A stretch of DNA of 64,000 bases from Thermasporomyces composti. GTDB taxonomy: Bacteria > Actinomycetota > Actinomycetes > Propionibacteriales > Actinopolymorphaceae. A model generated the notes under the pieces. The model searched no databases. It saw nothing but the letters and a program-made list of their open reading frames with translations, and was not told the DNA's origin. Shown here one piece after another: positions 1 through 7,157 of this stretch (positions are counted from its first letter, which is position 1; the number at the start of each line of letters is the position of its first letter). The position numbers were made by a program, and so were the translations under genes. The stretch is taken from NCBI RefSeq assembly GCF_003386795.1, contig NZ_QTUC01000001.1:372001-436000 (forward strand), written 5' to 3'.

Positions 1-35
1 CTCGCGACGCAGACCACTCACGACGCAGACACTCA

Positions 36-296
36 CTACGCGGACCAATGGAGGAACGCGTCGCCGATCTGGACGACGACGAACCACACCACCAGACCGA
101 CGACGGGCAGCAGAGGAACGAGCGACGGCCGCCGACGGAGAGACACCACGGCAGTGACGAGGAGGCCGCACCAGAGGACGAGGAAACCCACCACGGCCCA
201 CCGTGGTGCGACCAGGCCAGTGGCGAGATAGAGCCCCAAGAGCGGCACGAGAGCCGCGAGACCTACCCACCTCGCCGCCCGCGCAGCCGCACTCAC
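36..296 (-). CDS. small integral membrane protein, unknown function
   Basis: Encodes 86 residues with three hydrophobic stretches (about residues 10-31, 33-52 and 58-80). Positively charged Arg pairs sit between the second and third, so a three-helix inner-membrane protein is likely. The start is a GTG with no clear Shine-Dalgarno sequence, so the first residues are uncertain. It lies downstream of, and on the same strand as, the F420-dependent dehydrogenase gene with about 60 bases between them, so the two may be cotranscribed. I recognise no family and can assign no function; hydrophobicity and codon-position G+C support it being a real gene. Confidence 0.55.
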   Translation of the reverse strand: MSAAARAARWVGLAALVPLLGLYLATGLVAPRWAVVGFLVLWCGLLVTAVVSLRRRPSLVPLLPVVGLVVWFVVVQIGDAFLHWSA

Positions 297-358
297 ACAG
301 CCACCGTGGCGTGGTCGGGCGCGACGCGCCAGGACGGGTACGTCACCTCAGGCACCGG

Positions 359-1360
359 TCACGCGCTCGGCCAGCGCTCTCGCAGCTTCGGGAGGACGTC
401 CCGAGCGAACAGCTCCAAGAACCTGGCCTGGTCGTCACCCGGACCGTGGAAGACCAGCTCGGTGAAGCCCAGCTCCACGTAGGGCGCGACCTTCTCCACG
501 ACCTCGTCGGGGTCGTTGGTGACGATGAACCGCTTGGTCCCGGCCAGCGGGTCGGCGTCGGCGAGACGTTCCAGCTCGAGCGGATCGTGGGTGCCCTGCT
601 TCTGCTCCGCCGACAGACCGAGCGCAGCCCACCACCGACACGCCTCCCGAGCCGCGTCGAGGTCGGTGTCGTAGGAGACCTTGATCTCGATCTGCAGAGG
701 GAAGCCGCTCTCGGCGCGACCAGCGGCGCGGGCGCCCTCGCGCATGGCGGCGAGCACCGCCTCGTACAACTCCGGATCCTTGCCGCTGGTGGCGATGAGG
801 CCGTCCCCGATCCGGCCGGCGAGCTTGCCGGCGAGTGGACCGCCCGCGGCGACGTAGATGGGTGGCGGTGTCTCCGGGCGCTCGTAGATGGTGGCCTGGC
901 GGGTCTTGTAGTACTCGCCGTCGTAGTCGACCCGTTCCTGCGACCACAACGTGCGAATGAGGTCCACCGCCTCACGCAGCCGGGCCCGGCGCTCCTTGCC
1001 ACTCGGCCACTCGGCACCCGTGGCCGGCACCTCGTTCATCGCCTCCCCCGTTCCGACGCCGAGGTAGACGCGACCTGGCGCGAGCCGTTCGAGAGTGCCG
1101 AAGCCCTGCGCCACGATCGAGGGGTGGTAGCGCAGCATCGGCGTCAACACGCTCGTGCCCATGGTGATGCGCGTCGACGTCGCGGCGAGTGCGCCGAGCC
1201 AGGTGAAGACCAGCGGCGCGTGGCCCGACGTGTGTCGCCACGGCTGGAAGTGGTCGGAGACCGCGACGAGATCGAAGCCGAGCCGCTCGGCGAGCAAGGC
1301 GTAGTCGAGCAACTCCCGCGGCCCGAACTGCTCCGCCGACGCCTTGTAGCCGTACTTCAT
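359..1360 (-). CDS. fgd: F420-dependent glucose-6-phosphate dehydrogenase-like enzyme (LLM class)
   Basis: A luciferase-like-monooxygenase-fold oxidoreductase of 333 residues. The N-terminus (GYKASAEQF at residues 4-12, SDHFQPWRH at 35-43, GVGTGEAMNE at 101-110) closely matches, from memory, mycobacterial Fgd1. His37 and Glu106 sit where Fgd1 has its catalytic His40 and Glu109. Fgd1 oxidises glucose 6-phosphate to 6-phosphogluconolactone while reducing coenzyme F420 in the cytosol. The ATG at 1358-1360 was chosen because a strong GAGGGAGG ribosome site lies just upstream; the open frame continues further but without family similarity. Another F420-dependent sugar or alcohol dehydrogenase of the same class is the main alternative. 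Confidence 0.85.
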   Translation of the reverse strand: MKYGYKASAEQFGPRELLDYALLAERLGFDLVAVSDHFQPWRHTSGHAPLVFTWLGALAATSTRITMGTSVLTPMLRYHPSIVAQGFGTLERLAPGRVYLGVGTGEAMNEVPATGAEWPSGKERRARLREAVDLIRTLWSQERVDYDGEYYKTRQATIYERPETPPPIYVAAGGPLAGKLAGRIGDGLIATSGKDPELYEAVLAAMREGARAAGRAESGFPLQIEIKVSYDTDLDAAREACRWWAALGLSAEQKQGTHDPLELERLADADPLAGTKRFIVTNDPDEVVEKVAPYVELGFTELVFHGPGDDQARFLELFARDVLPKLRERWPSA

Positions 1361-1428
1361 GAGGACGCCCCTCCCTCGCCACCGCGCGTTCCTACCCTCA
1401 CCGAGCCCAGTGTGGCACGGTAGAGCCA

Positions 1429-2004
1429 ATGGATCTCCACGAGGCACGGATGCTCCAGGATGTGCTCGACGGCACACCCTGGCTCGAACGTGCGCGCGAG
1501 TTCGGCCGGGCGCTGCGGCGGTCGACCCGAAGCGGGCTGCTCCTCTTCGGTCCTCGCGACGACGAGCCGTGGCACTTGACCGCCCACCTGGAAGACGAAG
1601 CCCGCTTCGCCGGGGTCCCCGAGCTCGCTCCCACGCTGGTGCGGTGGAGTCCTCCCTCGGACGCCCCGGCGCATCTGTCCGTCGGTCTCGACCGCCTCGC
1701 CGCCGCCCGACGGGGCGAGTCCGTGCTCGTCGTCGCCGCCGCCACACCCCCGGCCCTGTTGGAGCGGGTGGAGGACGTTCGCCGCCGTGGCGCGAACGTC
1801 TTCGCGCTCGGCACGGGGGACACCGAGCTCTCGACCCTCGCACACGAGACGTTGAGCCTCGAGGCGAGCGTCGCGCCCGTCGTGTCCTTCGAGGGCGCCC
1901 AGCACCTGGTAAGCCTCACCACGACGCACGCAGCGATCGAACGTCGAAGCGTGCGTGCCCGGTTGCGCCGTCTCCTGGACACGATCGCCGGCCCGGACCG
2001 GTGA
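1429..2004 (+). CDS. conserved hypothetical protein, possibly SIS-like
   Basis: 191 residues, soluble, divergently transcribed from the F420-dependent dehydrogenase with about 68 bases between starts. The middle of the protein (about residues 95-140) reads as a beta strand VLVVAAATPP, a helix, then ANVFALGTGD followed by an Ala/Leu-rich helix. That is reminiscent of the Rossmann-like half of sugar isomerase (SIS) domains, but I see no diagnostic sugar-phosphate motif. The start is the ATG after GGTAGAGCCA, with no obvious Shine-Dalgarno sequence. Function unknown. Confidence 0.6.
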   Translation: MDLHEARMLQDVLDGTPWLERAREFGRALRRSTRSGLLLFGPRDDEPWHLTAHLEDEARFAGVPELAPTLVRWSPPSDAPAHLSVGLDRLAAARRGESVLVVAAATPPALLERVEDVRRRGANVFALGTGDTELSTLAHETLSLEASVAPVVSFEGAQHLVSLTTTHAAIERRSVRARLRRLLDTIAGPDR

Positions 2005-2386
2005 GCACACACGGTCCACGCCTCGAGCCCGACGCATTCCCTCGCCCCGAAGGCGACCCCACATTGCTGGCGAGGCAAGAGCGGTACGACACGCGGTGCC
2101 GGTGAGACAAAGTGGCCCGTGAGACAAACGACCCGTGAGACAAAGGGACCGGTAAGACGAGCGGTCGGTAAGACAAAGAGGTGACTAACGCACCACGGCA
2201 TGGCCCTTGTTTGGGATGAATTCCCGGACCACTTCGGACGTTTCCCGCACGGACGAAAAGATTCCTTGACACTCATGGTTTACAAGTGCCCCTCATGCGC
2301 AAGACCCACTGAGACGGCGGAGTGACGCCTTGCCATGGCAGCAACGACCTCCTACAAGGTCGGAGCCCTGCGAGGGAGGCAGTGCG
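2005..2386. other. 382-bp gene-free region holding a short-repeat array
   Basis: No convincing coding sequence on either strand. Its left half contains the GTGAGACAAA-type repeats listed separately. Its right half (about 2185-2386) is less G+C-rich, with TTGACA at 2264-2269 as a possible -35 element but no matching -10 at standard spacing. The last 20 bases hold the ribosome site of the lysine-rich gene. Confidence 0.6.
2102..2183. repeat. five tandem imperfect repeats of 16-17 bp, consensus GTGAGACAAAGNGNCC
   Basis: Consecutive copies begin at 2102, 2119, 2135, 2152 and 2168. Each starts GTGAGACAAA or the variant GTAAGAC(A/G)A(A/G), followed by a variable G/C-rich 6-7 bases. A degenerate sixth copy (GTACGACA) may start near 2084. 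Spacing is about 1.6 helical turns. The copies are not identical, so this is an aged array rather than a recent slip. It could be a cluster of protein-binding sites or the worn end of a mobile element; no transposase gene is next to it. Confidence 0.75.
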
Positions 2387-2977
2387 GTGCCCACACGAAT
2401 GACAGCGGCGACGAGAGCCGCGAGGACGACAACGGCCACGACAGGGAGACGGAAGAGCTCCTCCGGCACGGCGGCCATCGCGAGGTCCGTCGCGAGGCCG
2501 GCGGCGACCGCCCGAAAGGTCGCCCGGGGAGTCGTCCAGGCCGCGGAGAAGGTCACCGGGACCCGACGGACGGCGACGAAGCGATCGGCGACCAAGCGCG
2601 CCGCCACCAAGCGAGCGGCGACAAAGCGCACGACGACCGCGAAAAAAGCCGCCAAGAAGGTGACGCGCAAAGCGACCGCGCGCAAGACAACGGCCAGGAA
2701 GACCGCGGCGCGGAAGACGGCGGCGAGAAAGACCGTGGCGAAGAAGGCCACCGCGCGGAAGACAGCGGCGAAGAAGACCGTGAAGAAGGCCGCCGCGAAG
2801 CGAGTAGCCGCCAAGAAGGCGGCCGCCAAGCGTACCGCCAAGAAGACGACGGCGAAGCGCACGGCGAAGAAGGCGGCGGCGAAGCGCACGACCGCGCGGA
2901 AGACCGCGAAGCGGACGACGGCGAAGAAGACCACCCGAAGCCGAACCACGAGGGCGAGGGCGACGAGAACGCTCTGA
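2387..2977 (+). CDS. histone H1-like Lys/Ala/Thr-rich nucleoid protein
   Basis: 196 residues, extremely basic. After about 60 residues of Thr/Ala/Arg-rich sequence, the rest is a run of AKRT, AKKT and ARKTA-type repeats, the composition of eukaryotic histone H1 tails, of the tails of mycobacterial and streptomycete HU, and of AlgP-like bacterial proteins. Such proteins bind DNA non-specifically and compact the nucleoid. The GTG at 2387 is the best start because GGGAGG ends 7 bases upstream; an ATG four codons later is the alternative. There is no HU core, so this is a stand-alone tail. The low-complexity repeats make its length prone to change between strains. Confidence 0.75.
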   Translation: MPTRMTAATRAARTTTATTGRRKSSSGTAAIARSVARPAATARKVARGVVQAAEKVTGTRRTATKRSATKRAATKRAATKRTTTAKKAAKKVTRKATARKTTARKTAARKTAARKTVAKKATARKTAAKKTVKKAAAKRVAAKKAAAKRTAKKTTAKRTAKKAAAKRTTARKTAKRTTAKKTTRSRTTRARATRTL

Positions 2978-3102
2978 TCGGTCGTCGCCCTCCGCGGCGA
3001 GCCGTCAGCTCCTCGGCGGTGCCCGAAGCCCCGTCACCGTGCCGAGGAGCAGATCCCACGCGAGAGACCCATGCCGGCCGCCGGCACCGCCCGACGGCCG
3101 AC

Positions 3103-3306
3103 TCAGCGGTCGTCCTCGTCGAGGTCGTCGTTCCAGAGCGGGTCGTTGTCCCACGCCTCGTTGCGTTCGGCGACCTTCGCCAGGGCGTTCTCGGCGTCCT
3201 CGCGACTGGGATAGGGACCGAGCCGGTCGGCGTTCTTGCAGCCCTCTCGCGGCTCGACGCGGTGATGCCGCAGGCAGTACCACCACTCCGGGCGCTCCAC
3301 GCTCAT
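3103..3306 (-). CDS. conserved small actinobacterial protein
   Basis: 67 residues, acidic, beginning MSVERPEWWYCLRHH and containing EGCKNADRLGPYPSREDAENAL, then a very acidic C-terminus. I recall near-identical small proteins beside map in many actinobacteria. The two cysteines with the HH pair (residues 11, 14, 15, 23) could bind a metal. The ATG at 3304-3306 was chosen over longer frames because similarity begins there, with GAAGG about 7 bases upstream. It is divergent from map across about 80 bases. Function unknown. Confidence 0.75.
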   Translation of the reverse strand: MSVERPEWWYCLRHHRVEPREGCKNADRLGPYPSREDAENALAKVAERNEAWDNDPLWNDDLDEDDR

Positions 3307-3388
3307 GGAGCTAGCCTTCCCCACGGTGCCGACTCGAGCAACCCAGAGGGCCATGAACCGGGGGCCGGAGCCGTAGACTCCAGGAGTC

Positions 3389-4252
3389 ATGAGTCCCCTC
3401 GCACCCGCCACGATCTCGCCGCGTCGGCCAGTCCCCCGCGGCATCGCCAGGCCTGAGTACGTCGACAAGCCCGCGCCGGCGCGGTTCCGCGGCTCCGAGG
3501 TCAAGGACGAGGAGACGATCGAGCGGATGCGGATCGCGTGCCGCATCGCCGCCCAGGCCCTGCAGGAGGTCGGCCGCCACGTCGCCCCGGGCGTCACCAC
3601 GGACGAGCTCGACGCGATCGGCCATGAGTTCTTGTGTGACGCGGGAGCGTACCCGTCGACTCTCGGCTACCGCGGTTTCCCGAAATCGCTGTGCACCTCC
3701 GTCAACGAGGTGATCTGCCACGGGATCCCCGACTCACGGCCGCTCGAGGACGGCGACATCGTCAACATCGACATCACCGCCTACATCGGCGGCGTCCACG
3801 GCGACACCAACGCGACCTTCCTCGTGGGGGACGTCGACGAGGAGAGCCGCCTCCTCGTCGAGCGAACCCACGAGGCGATGATGCGGGGAATCCGCGCGGT
3901 CGCACCAGGTCGCAAGGTGAACGTCATCGGCCGAGTGATCGAGTCCTACGCCAAGCGGTTCGGTTACGGCGTCGTCCGAGAGTTCACCGGCCACGGCATC
4001 GGCACGGCGTTCCACTCGGGCCTCATCATCCCCCACTACGACGAGCCTCGGTTCGACACCGTGATCGAGACCGGGATGACGTTTACCATCGAGCCGATGC
4101 TCACCCTCGGCACCCATGAGTGGGAGATGTGGGACGACGGGTGGACCGTCGTGACGAAGGACCGTAAGCGCTCGGCGCAGTTCGAGCACACCATTCTGGT
4201 GACCGCCACGGGCGCGGAGATTCTCACGCTGCCGGACGCTCCCACGAGCTGA
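3389..4252 (+). CDS. map: methionine aminopeptidase, type I
   Basis: Removes the initiator methionine from new proteins in the cytosol. 287 residues. All five ligands of the dinuclear metal centre are visible: Asp128 and Asp139 ([14 protein letters not shown]), His202 (FTGHGIG), Glu235 (FTIEPM) and Glu266 (QFEHTI). The N-terminal extension of about 40 residues with a proline-rich segment is usual for the longer actinobacterial isoform (compare mycobacterial MapB). A GGAG lies just upstream of the ATG and a TAGACT -10-like hexamer lies 9 bases before it, so the leader must be very short. Confidence 0.97.
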   Translation: MSPLAPATISPRRPVPRGIARPEYVDKPAPARFRGSEVKDEETIERMRIACRIAAQALQEVGRHVAPGVTTDELDAIGHEFLCDAGAYPSTLGYRGFPKSLCTSVNEVICHGIPDSRPLEDGDIVNIDITAYIGGVHGDTNATFLVGDVDEESRLLVERTHEAMMRGIRAVAPGRKVNVIGRVIESYAKRFGYGVVREFTGHGIGTAFHSGLIIPHYDEPRFDTVIETGMTFTIEPMLTLGTHEWEMWDDGWTVVTKDRKRSAQFEHTILVTATGAEILTLPDAPTS

Positions 4253-4269
4253 ATCGGGCGTGGTGGGTG

Positions 4270-4458
4270 TCAGGCCCGGGCGTTGAGCTCCTCCACGATG
4301 AGCTCGGCGTCGCGGCGGGTCATGTCCAACCGTGGAATCCACCAGTCGTTGGCATGCAGGTCCCAGATGCCGTAGCCGAACCTGGTCTCTCGTACGACGT
4401 ATCGCTCACCCACCGGTTCGCCTCCCCATTGTCGTACGGGGACCAAGCTATCGAACAC
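4270..4458 (-). CDS. 62-aa protein under a LexA-type box, unknown function
   Basis: A short soluble protein (GTG start) rich in Trp, Arg and acidic residues, with the segment YVVRETRFGYGIWDLHANDW in the middle. No family recognised. The coding frame begins inside a perfect TCGAAC-N4-GTTCGA palindrome, the consensus LexA operator of mycobacteria and streptomycetes, so expression is probably induced by DNA damage. It ends 17 bases from the convergent map stop. The PH-domain gene on the same strand is 71 bases upstream, so this may be its own SOS-controlled unit at the end of the his cluster. Confidence 0.6.
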   Translation of the reverse strand: MFDSLVPVRQWGGEPVGERYVVRETRFGYGIWDLHANDWWIPRLDMTRRDAELIVEELNARA

Positions 4459-4466
4459 ACGTTCGA
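4451..4466. promoter_or_regulatory. LexA (SOS) box TCGAAC-ACAC-GTTCGA
   Basis: A perfect 16-bp match to the actinobacterial SOS box TCGAAC-N4-GTTCGA: left arm 4451-4456, right arm 4461-4466. It overlaps the GTG start codon (4456-4458) of the 62-aa gene, an ideal position to block transcription of a leaderless or short-leader message. The consensus is established for Mycobacterium and Streptomyces LexA; binding here is inferred. Confidence 0.75.
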
Positions 4467-4529
4467 AATGGAAGTCCTGGGTGTGACCGAAGGACCGGTC
4501 GGACAGCGCCGTCCGACCGGGTCAACGCA

Positions 4530-5003
4530 CTACGTGTTCCGCTGGGTACGTGTCCGCGCGGCGACCAATGCGGCCAGGTCCTGGGCGGCTCTGCGGGCGC
4601 GAGCGCCGTCCGCGCTCTGGATCGCCATCACCGGCATCGTCGTGCCGTCGTCCAGGTCCAGCTGAACCCACGGGTCCCCTGGGCGCAGGCTCACGTTCAG
4701 GACCTGCGCCCACTCCAGGCGACGACTGCGCACCAGGTTGACGATGGTGAGCCCGTGCTCGTCGGCCTCCAGCCGGATCCGCCCCAGTCGGTAGAGGCCG
4801 TACAGCAGGGCGACGAGCAGAAGCGCGAGCGTCACGACCTGGGCCGGACTGAAGTCGGCCCGGGCGGCCGGCGGCAGAGCCACCCAGAGACCCACACCCG
4901 TGATGACGAGCACGACCGCCATCACGACGGCCACCACGAGGCCCAGCCGGGCACGCCAGGTATGGGGAAGCGCGGGCAGATCGACCGAGGGCTCGGACGT
5001 CAT
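4530..5003 (-). CDS. PH domain-containing membrane protein
   Basis: 157 residues with two transmembrane helices (about residues 20-42 and 53-72), followed by a bacterial PH-like domain. The stretch from RIRLEADEHGLTIVNLVRSRRLEWAQV to the final Ala-rich helix is typical of the bPH_6-type family. Such proteins commonly follow hisG in actinobacteria; their role is unknown. It lies 43 bases downstream of hisG on the same strand and is probably cotranscribed. Confidence 0.8.
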   Translation of the reverse strand: MTSEPSVDLPALPHTWRARLGLVVAVVMAVVLVITGVGLWVALPPAARADFSPAQVVTLALLLVALLYGLYRLGRIRLEADEHGLTIVNLVRSRRLEWAQVLNVSLRPGDPWVQLDLDDGTTMPVMAIQSADGARARRAAQDLAALVAARTRTQRNT

Positions 5004-5046
5004 CGAGGACCGACTCTCACCTTCGCCGACCGCCGACTCGTGGTCC

Positions 5047-5892
5047 TCACAGCCGGCACGCGTGGATGTTCGTCACCAGAATGGCACGCGCGCCGATACC
5101 CCACAGCTCATCCATCAAGCGTTGCGCGTCCGAACGGGGCACCATCACGCGCACAGCCACCCAGCCCTCGCGGTGCAGCGGCGAGACGGTCGGCCCCTCG
5201 AGTCCCGGGGTGATCTGGCACGCCTCGTCGATCCGGTCGGCCCTGATGTCGTAGTCCATGAGGACGTAGTCGCGAGCGACGAGGACGCCCTGCAGCCGAC
5301 GAACGAGGAGATCCAGCCCGTCAGGGTCGGCGACGCCGTTCCTCTTGATGAGCACCGCCTCGGACTCCAGCAGTGCTTCGCCGAACAGCTCCAGTCCCGC
5401 CTGGCGGAGGGTGGCACCGGTCTGCACGACGTCAGCGATGACGTCGGCGACGCCGAGCTTGATGGCCGTCTCCACAGCGCCGTCGAGCCGCGTCACCTGA
5501 GCGCTCACGCCTCTGTCCGCGAGGTACTTGTGCACCAGTCCCGGGTACGACGTCGCGATCCGAAGTCCCTCCAGGTCCTCCACCGAGGTCGCGGTGCCGG
5601 GCTGGGCGGCGAACCGGAACGTCGATCGTGCGAAGCCCAACGGCAGGATCTCCTTCGCCGGCGCCCCGGAGTCCAGCAGCAGGTCACGTCCGGTGATGCC
5701 GACGTCGAGAGTGCCCTCCCCCACGTAGACGGCGATGTCACGGGGGCGCAGGTAGTAGAACTCGATGTTGTTCTCCGGATCGGCGAGCACCAGCTCACGG
5801 GAGTCGAGACGCTGGCGGTAACCGGCCTCCCGCAGCATGTCGACGGCGGGGCCGGCGAGGGTTCCCTTGTTCGGGACGGCGACACGCAGCAT
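5047..5892 (-). CDS. hisG: ATP phosphoribosyltransferase (histidine biosynthesis, first step)
   Basis: Condenses ATP with PRPP to give phosphoribosyl-ATP, the committed step of histidine synthesis. 281 residues, the long form with a C-terminal ACT-like regulatory domain (about residues 205-281) that mediates histidine feedback inhibition, so no HisZ partner is needed. The N-terminus MLRVAVPNKGTL and the segment DVGITGRDLLLDSG are family hallmarks. hisE lies 67 bases upstream on the same strand, the usual actinobacterial hisE-hisG pair; no other his genes are in the window. Confidence 0.96.
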   Translation of the reverse strand: MLRVAVPNKGTLAGPAVDMLREAGYRQRLDSRELVLADPENNIEFYYLRPRDIAVYVGEGTLDVGITGRDLLLDSGAPAKEILPLGFARSTFRFAAQPGTATSVEDLEGLRIATSYPGLVHKYLADRGVSAQVTRLDGAVETAIKLGVADVIADVVQTGATLRQAGLELFGEALLESEAVLIKRNGVADPDGLDLLVRRLQGVLVARDYVLMDYDIRADRIDEACQITPGLEGPTVSPLHREGWVAVRVMVPRSDAQRLMDELWGIGARAILVTNIHACRL

Positions 5893-5959
5893 GGTCTAGC
5901 TCACTTTCTCAGCCTGTGACGAACTCGATCGACTGGGCGCGTCGGCAGGCCGACACGCC

Positions 5960-6223
5960 CTACAGATGGGCGTAGACGTCATCGAGATCGAGGCCGCAGG
6001 CGAGCATGAGCACCTGGGCGTGGTAGAGCAGCTGGGAGATCTCCTCGGCGGCCCGTTCCCGCGACTCGTACTCCGCCGCCATCCAGGCCTCCGCGGCTTC
6101 CTCCACGAGCTTCTTGCCGATGGCATGGACGCCCGCGTCCAGAGCGGCGACGGTGCCGGAGCCCGGCGCACGCGTGGCCGCCTTGGCGGACAGCTCGGCG
6201 AACAGCTCGTCGAAGGTCTTCAT
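5960..6223 (-). CDS. hisE: phosphoribosyl-ATP pyrophosphatase
   Basis: Hydrolyses phosphoribosyl-ATP to phosphoribosyl-AMP, the second step of histidine synthesis. 87 residues, the usual size of stand-alone HisE. The MazG-like metal-binding helices are visible: [14 protein letters not shown] and [17 protein letters not shown], with the Glu residues that bind Mg. The ATG was chosen because the conserved [11 protein letters not shown] begins there, with AGGA a few bases upstream. First gene of the hisE-hisG-PH unit. Confidence 0.94.
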   Translation of the reverse strand: MKTFDELFAELSAKAATRAPGSGTVAALDAGVHAIGKKLVEEAAEAWMAAEYESRERAAEEISQLLYHAQVLMLACGLDLDDVYAHL

Positions 6224-6368
6224 GGTGATCCTGAGTCGGTGTGGCGGGCAGGGTCCGTGTGACGCGGACACAAGCCTAGAAGCGGGGCCCGCCCGACCTG
6301 GTCGTGGGTGCCGCGACGACCCACGCGAGCGCCGACTTCGTCCGTCGTGGAGGCGTTTCTCCCGGATG

Positions 6369-7157
6369 TCAGACGAGTCCCGAGCGCACGGCATAGAGCG
6401 CTGCCTGCGTGCGGTCCGACAGGCCCAGCTTGGCGAGGATGGAGGACACGTGCGCTTTGACCGTCTTCTCGGACACCACGAGGGCTCGCGCAATCTCCCG
6501 GTTGGAGCGGCCCCGGGCCAGCTCCACCAGCACCTCCTTCTCGCGCTCCGTCAACGCCTCCACACCGCTCGGCTCGGATTCGCTCCGCAGGACGGCGGTC
6601 GCCACTTCCGGCTCGAGGAGGACCTGCCCGGCGTGGACGGCGCGGATTGCTTGCGCGAGCGCGTCCGGGTCGACGTCCTTGAAGAGGTAGCCTGACGCGC
6701 CGGCCCGCAGCGCGGCCACCACCCGGGCCGGCTCGGTGAACGAGGTGAGGACCAGCACCCGCGTCTGGTCACCCTCGGCTCGCAGCATTCGCAGCGCCTC
6801 GACCCCGTCGACCGACGGCAGCAGCAAGTCGAGGAGCATGACGTCCGGGCGCAGCTGGCGAACCCGCTCGACCGCCTCGGCACCGTCGGCGGCCTCACCC
6901 ACCACCTCGATGTCGTCTTGAACGTCAAGGAAGCTTCGCAGCCCGTGCCGGACGACCTGGTGGTCGTCCACGACCAAGACGCGAATCCGGCCACGGGTCG
7001 GACCGGCCCCCGTCACCGTCGACGCGGCCTGTTTGGTCACCTCGGTCGCGGTCGTCGCCTCGGTCGACATCGTGCGCGCCGGGACAGCGTCGGCCTCACT
7101 CACGGGCGCCTCCGGACTCACGGGCGCCTCCGGACTCACGGGCGCCTCCGGACTCAC
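6369..7157 (-). CDS. NarL/FixJ-type response regulator
   Basis: 262 residues from the most upstream GTG. After a variable N-terminus, a receiver domain starts at [17 protein letters not shown] with the phosphoacceptor Asp in PDVMLLD, a Thr in VLTSF and a Lys in LFKD. A LuxR-type helix-turn-helix follows ([22 protein letters not shown], then [13 protein letters not shown]). Partner of the overlapping histidine kinase; the two genes share 62 bases. The start is ambiguous because the region encoding SPEAPV repeats carries four GTG codons in frame, each with its own GGAGG; MSTEATT further in would give about 233 residues. Target genes unknown. Confidence 0.93.
   Translation of the reverse strand: MSPEAPVSPEAPVSPEAPVSEADAVPARTMSTEATTATEVTKQAASTVTGAGPTRGRIRVLVVDDHQVVRHGLRSFLDVQDDIEVVGEAADGAEAVERVRQLRPDVMLLDLLLPSVDGVEALRMLRAEGDQTRVLVLTSFTEPARVVAALRAGASGYLFKDVDPDALAQAIRAVHAGQVLLEPEVATAVLRSESEPSGVEALTEREKEVLVELARGRSNREIARALVVSEKTVKAHVSSILAKLGLSDRTQAALYAVRSGLV

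Noticed and set aside
203-1423. A 406-codon forward frame opposite the F420-dependent dehydrogenase gene
   Set aside because: Mirror of a clearly recognised enzyme.
1361-1843. Upstream extension of the F420-dependent dehydrogenase frame
   Set aside because: Arg/Pro-rich translation opposite the divergent gene; the ribosome site and family N-terminus point to 1360.
2102-2183. The repeats as a CRISPR array
   Set aside because: Units are only 16-17 bp with no unique spacers and no cas genes.
2335-3456. Forward frame of 373 codons over the histone-like gene
   Set aside because: Asp/Glu/Arg-rich repeats produced by reading the lysine-rich gene one base off.
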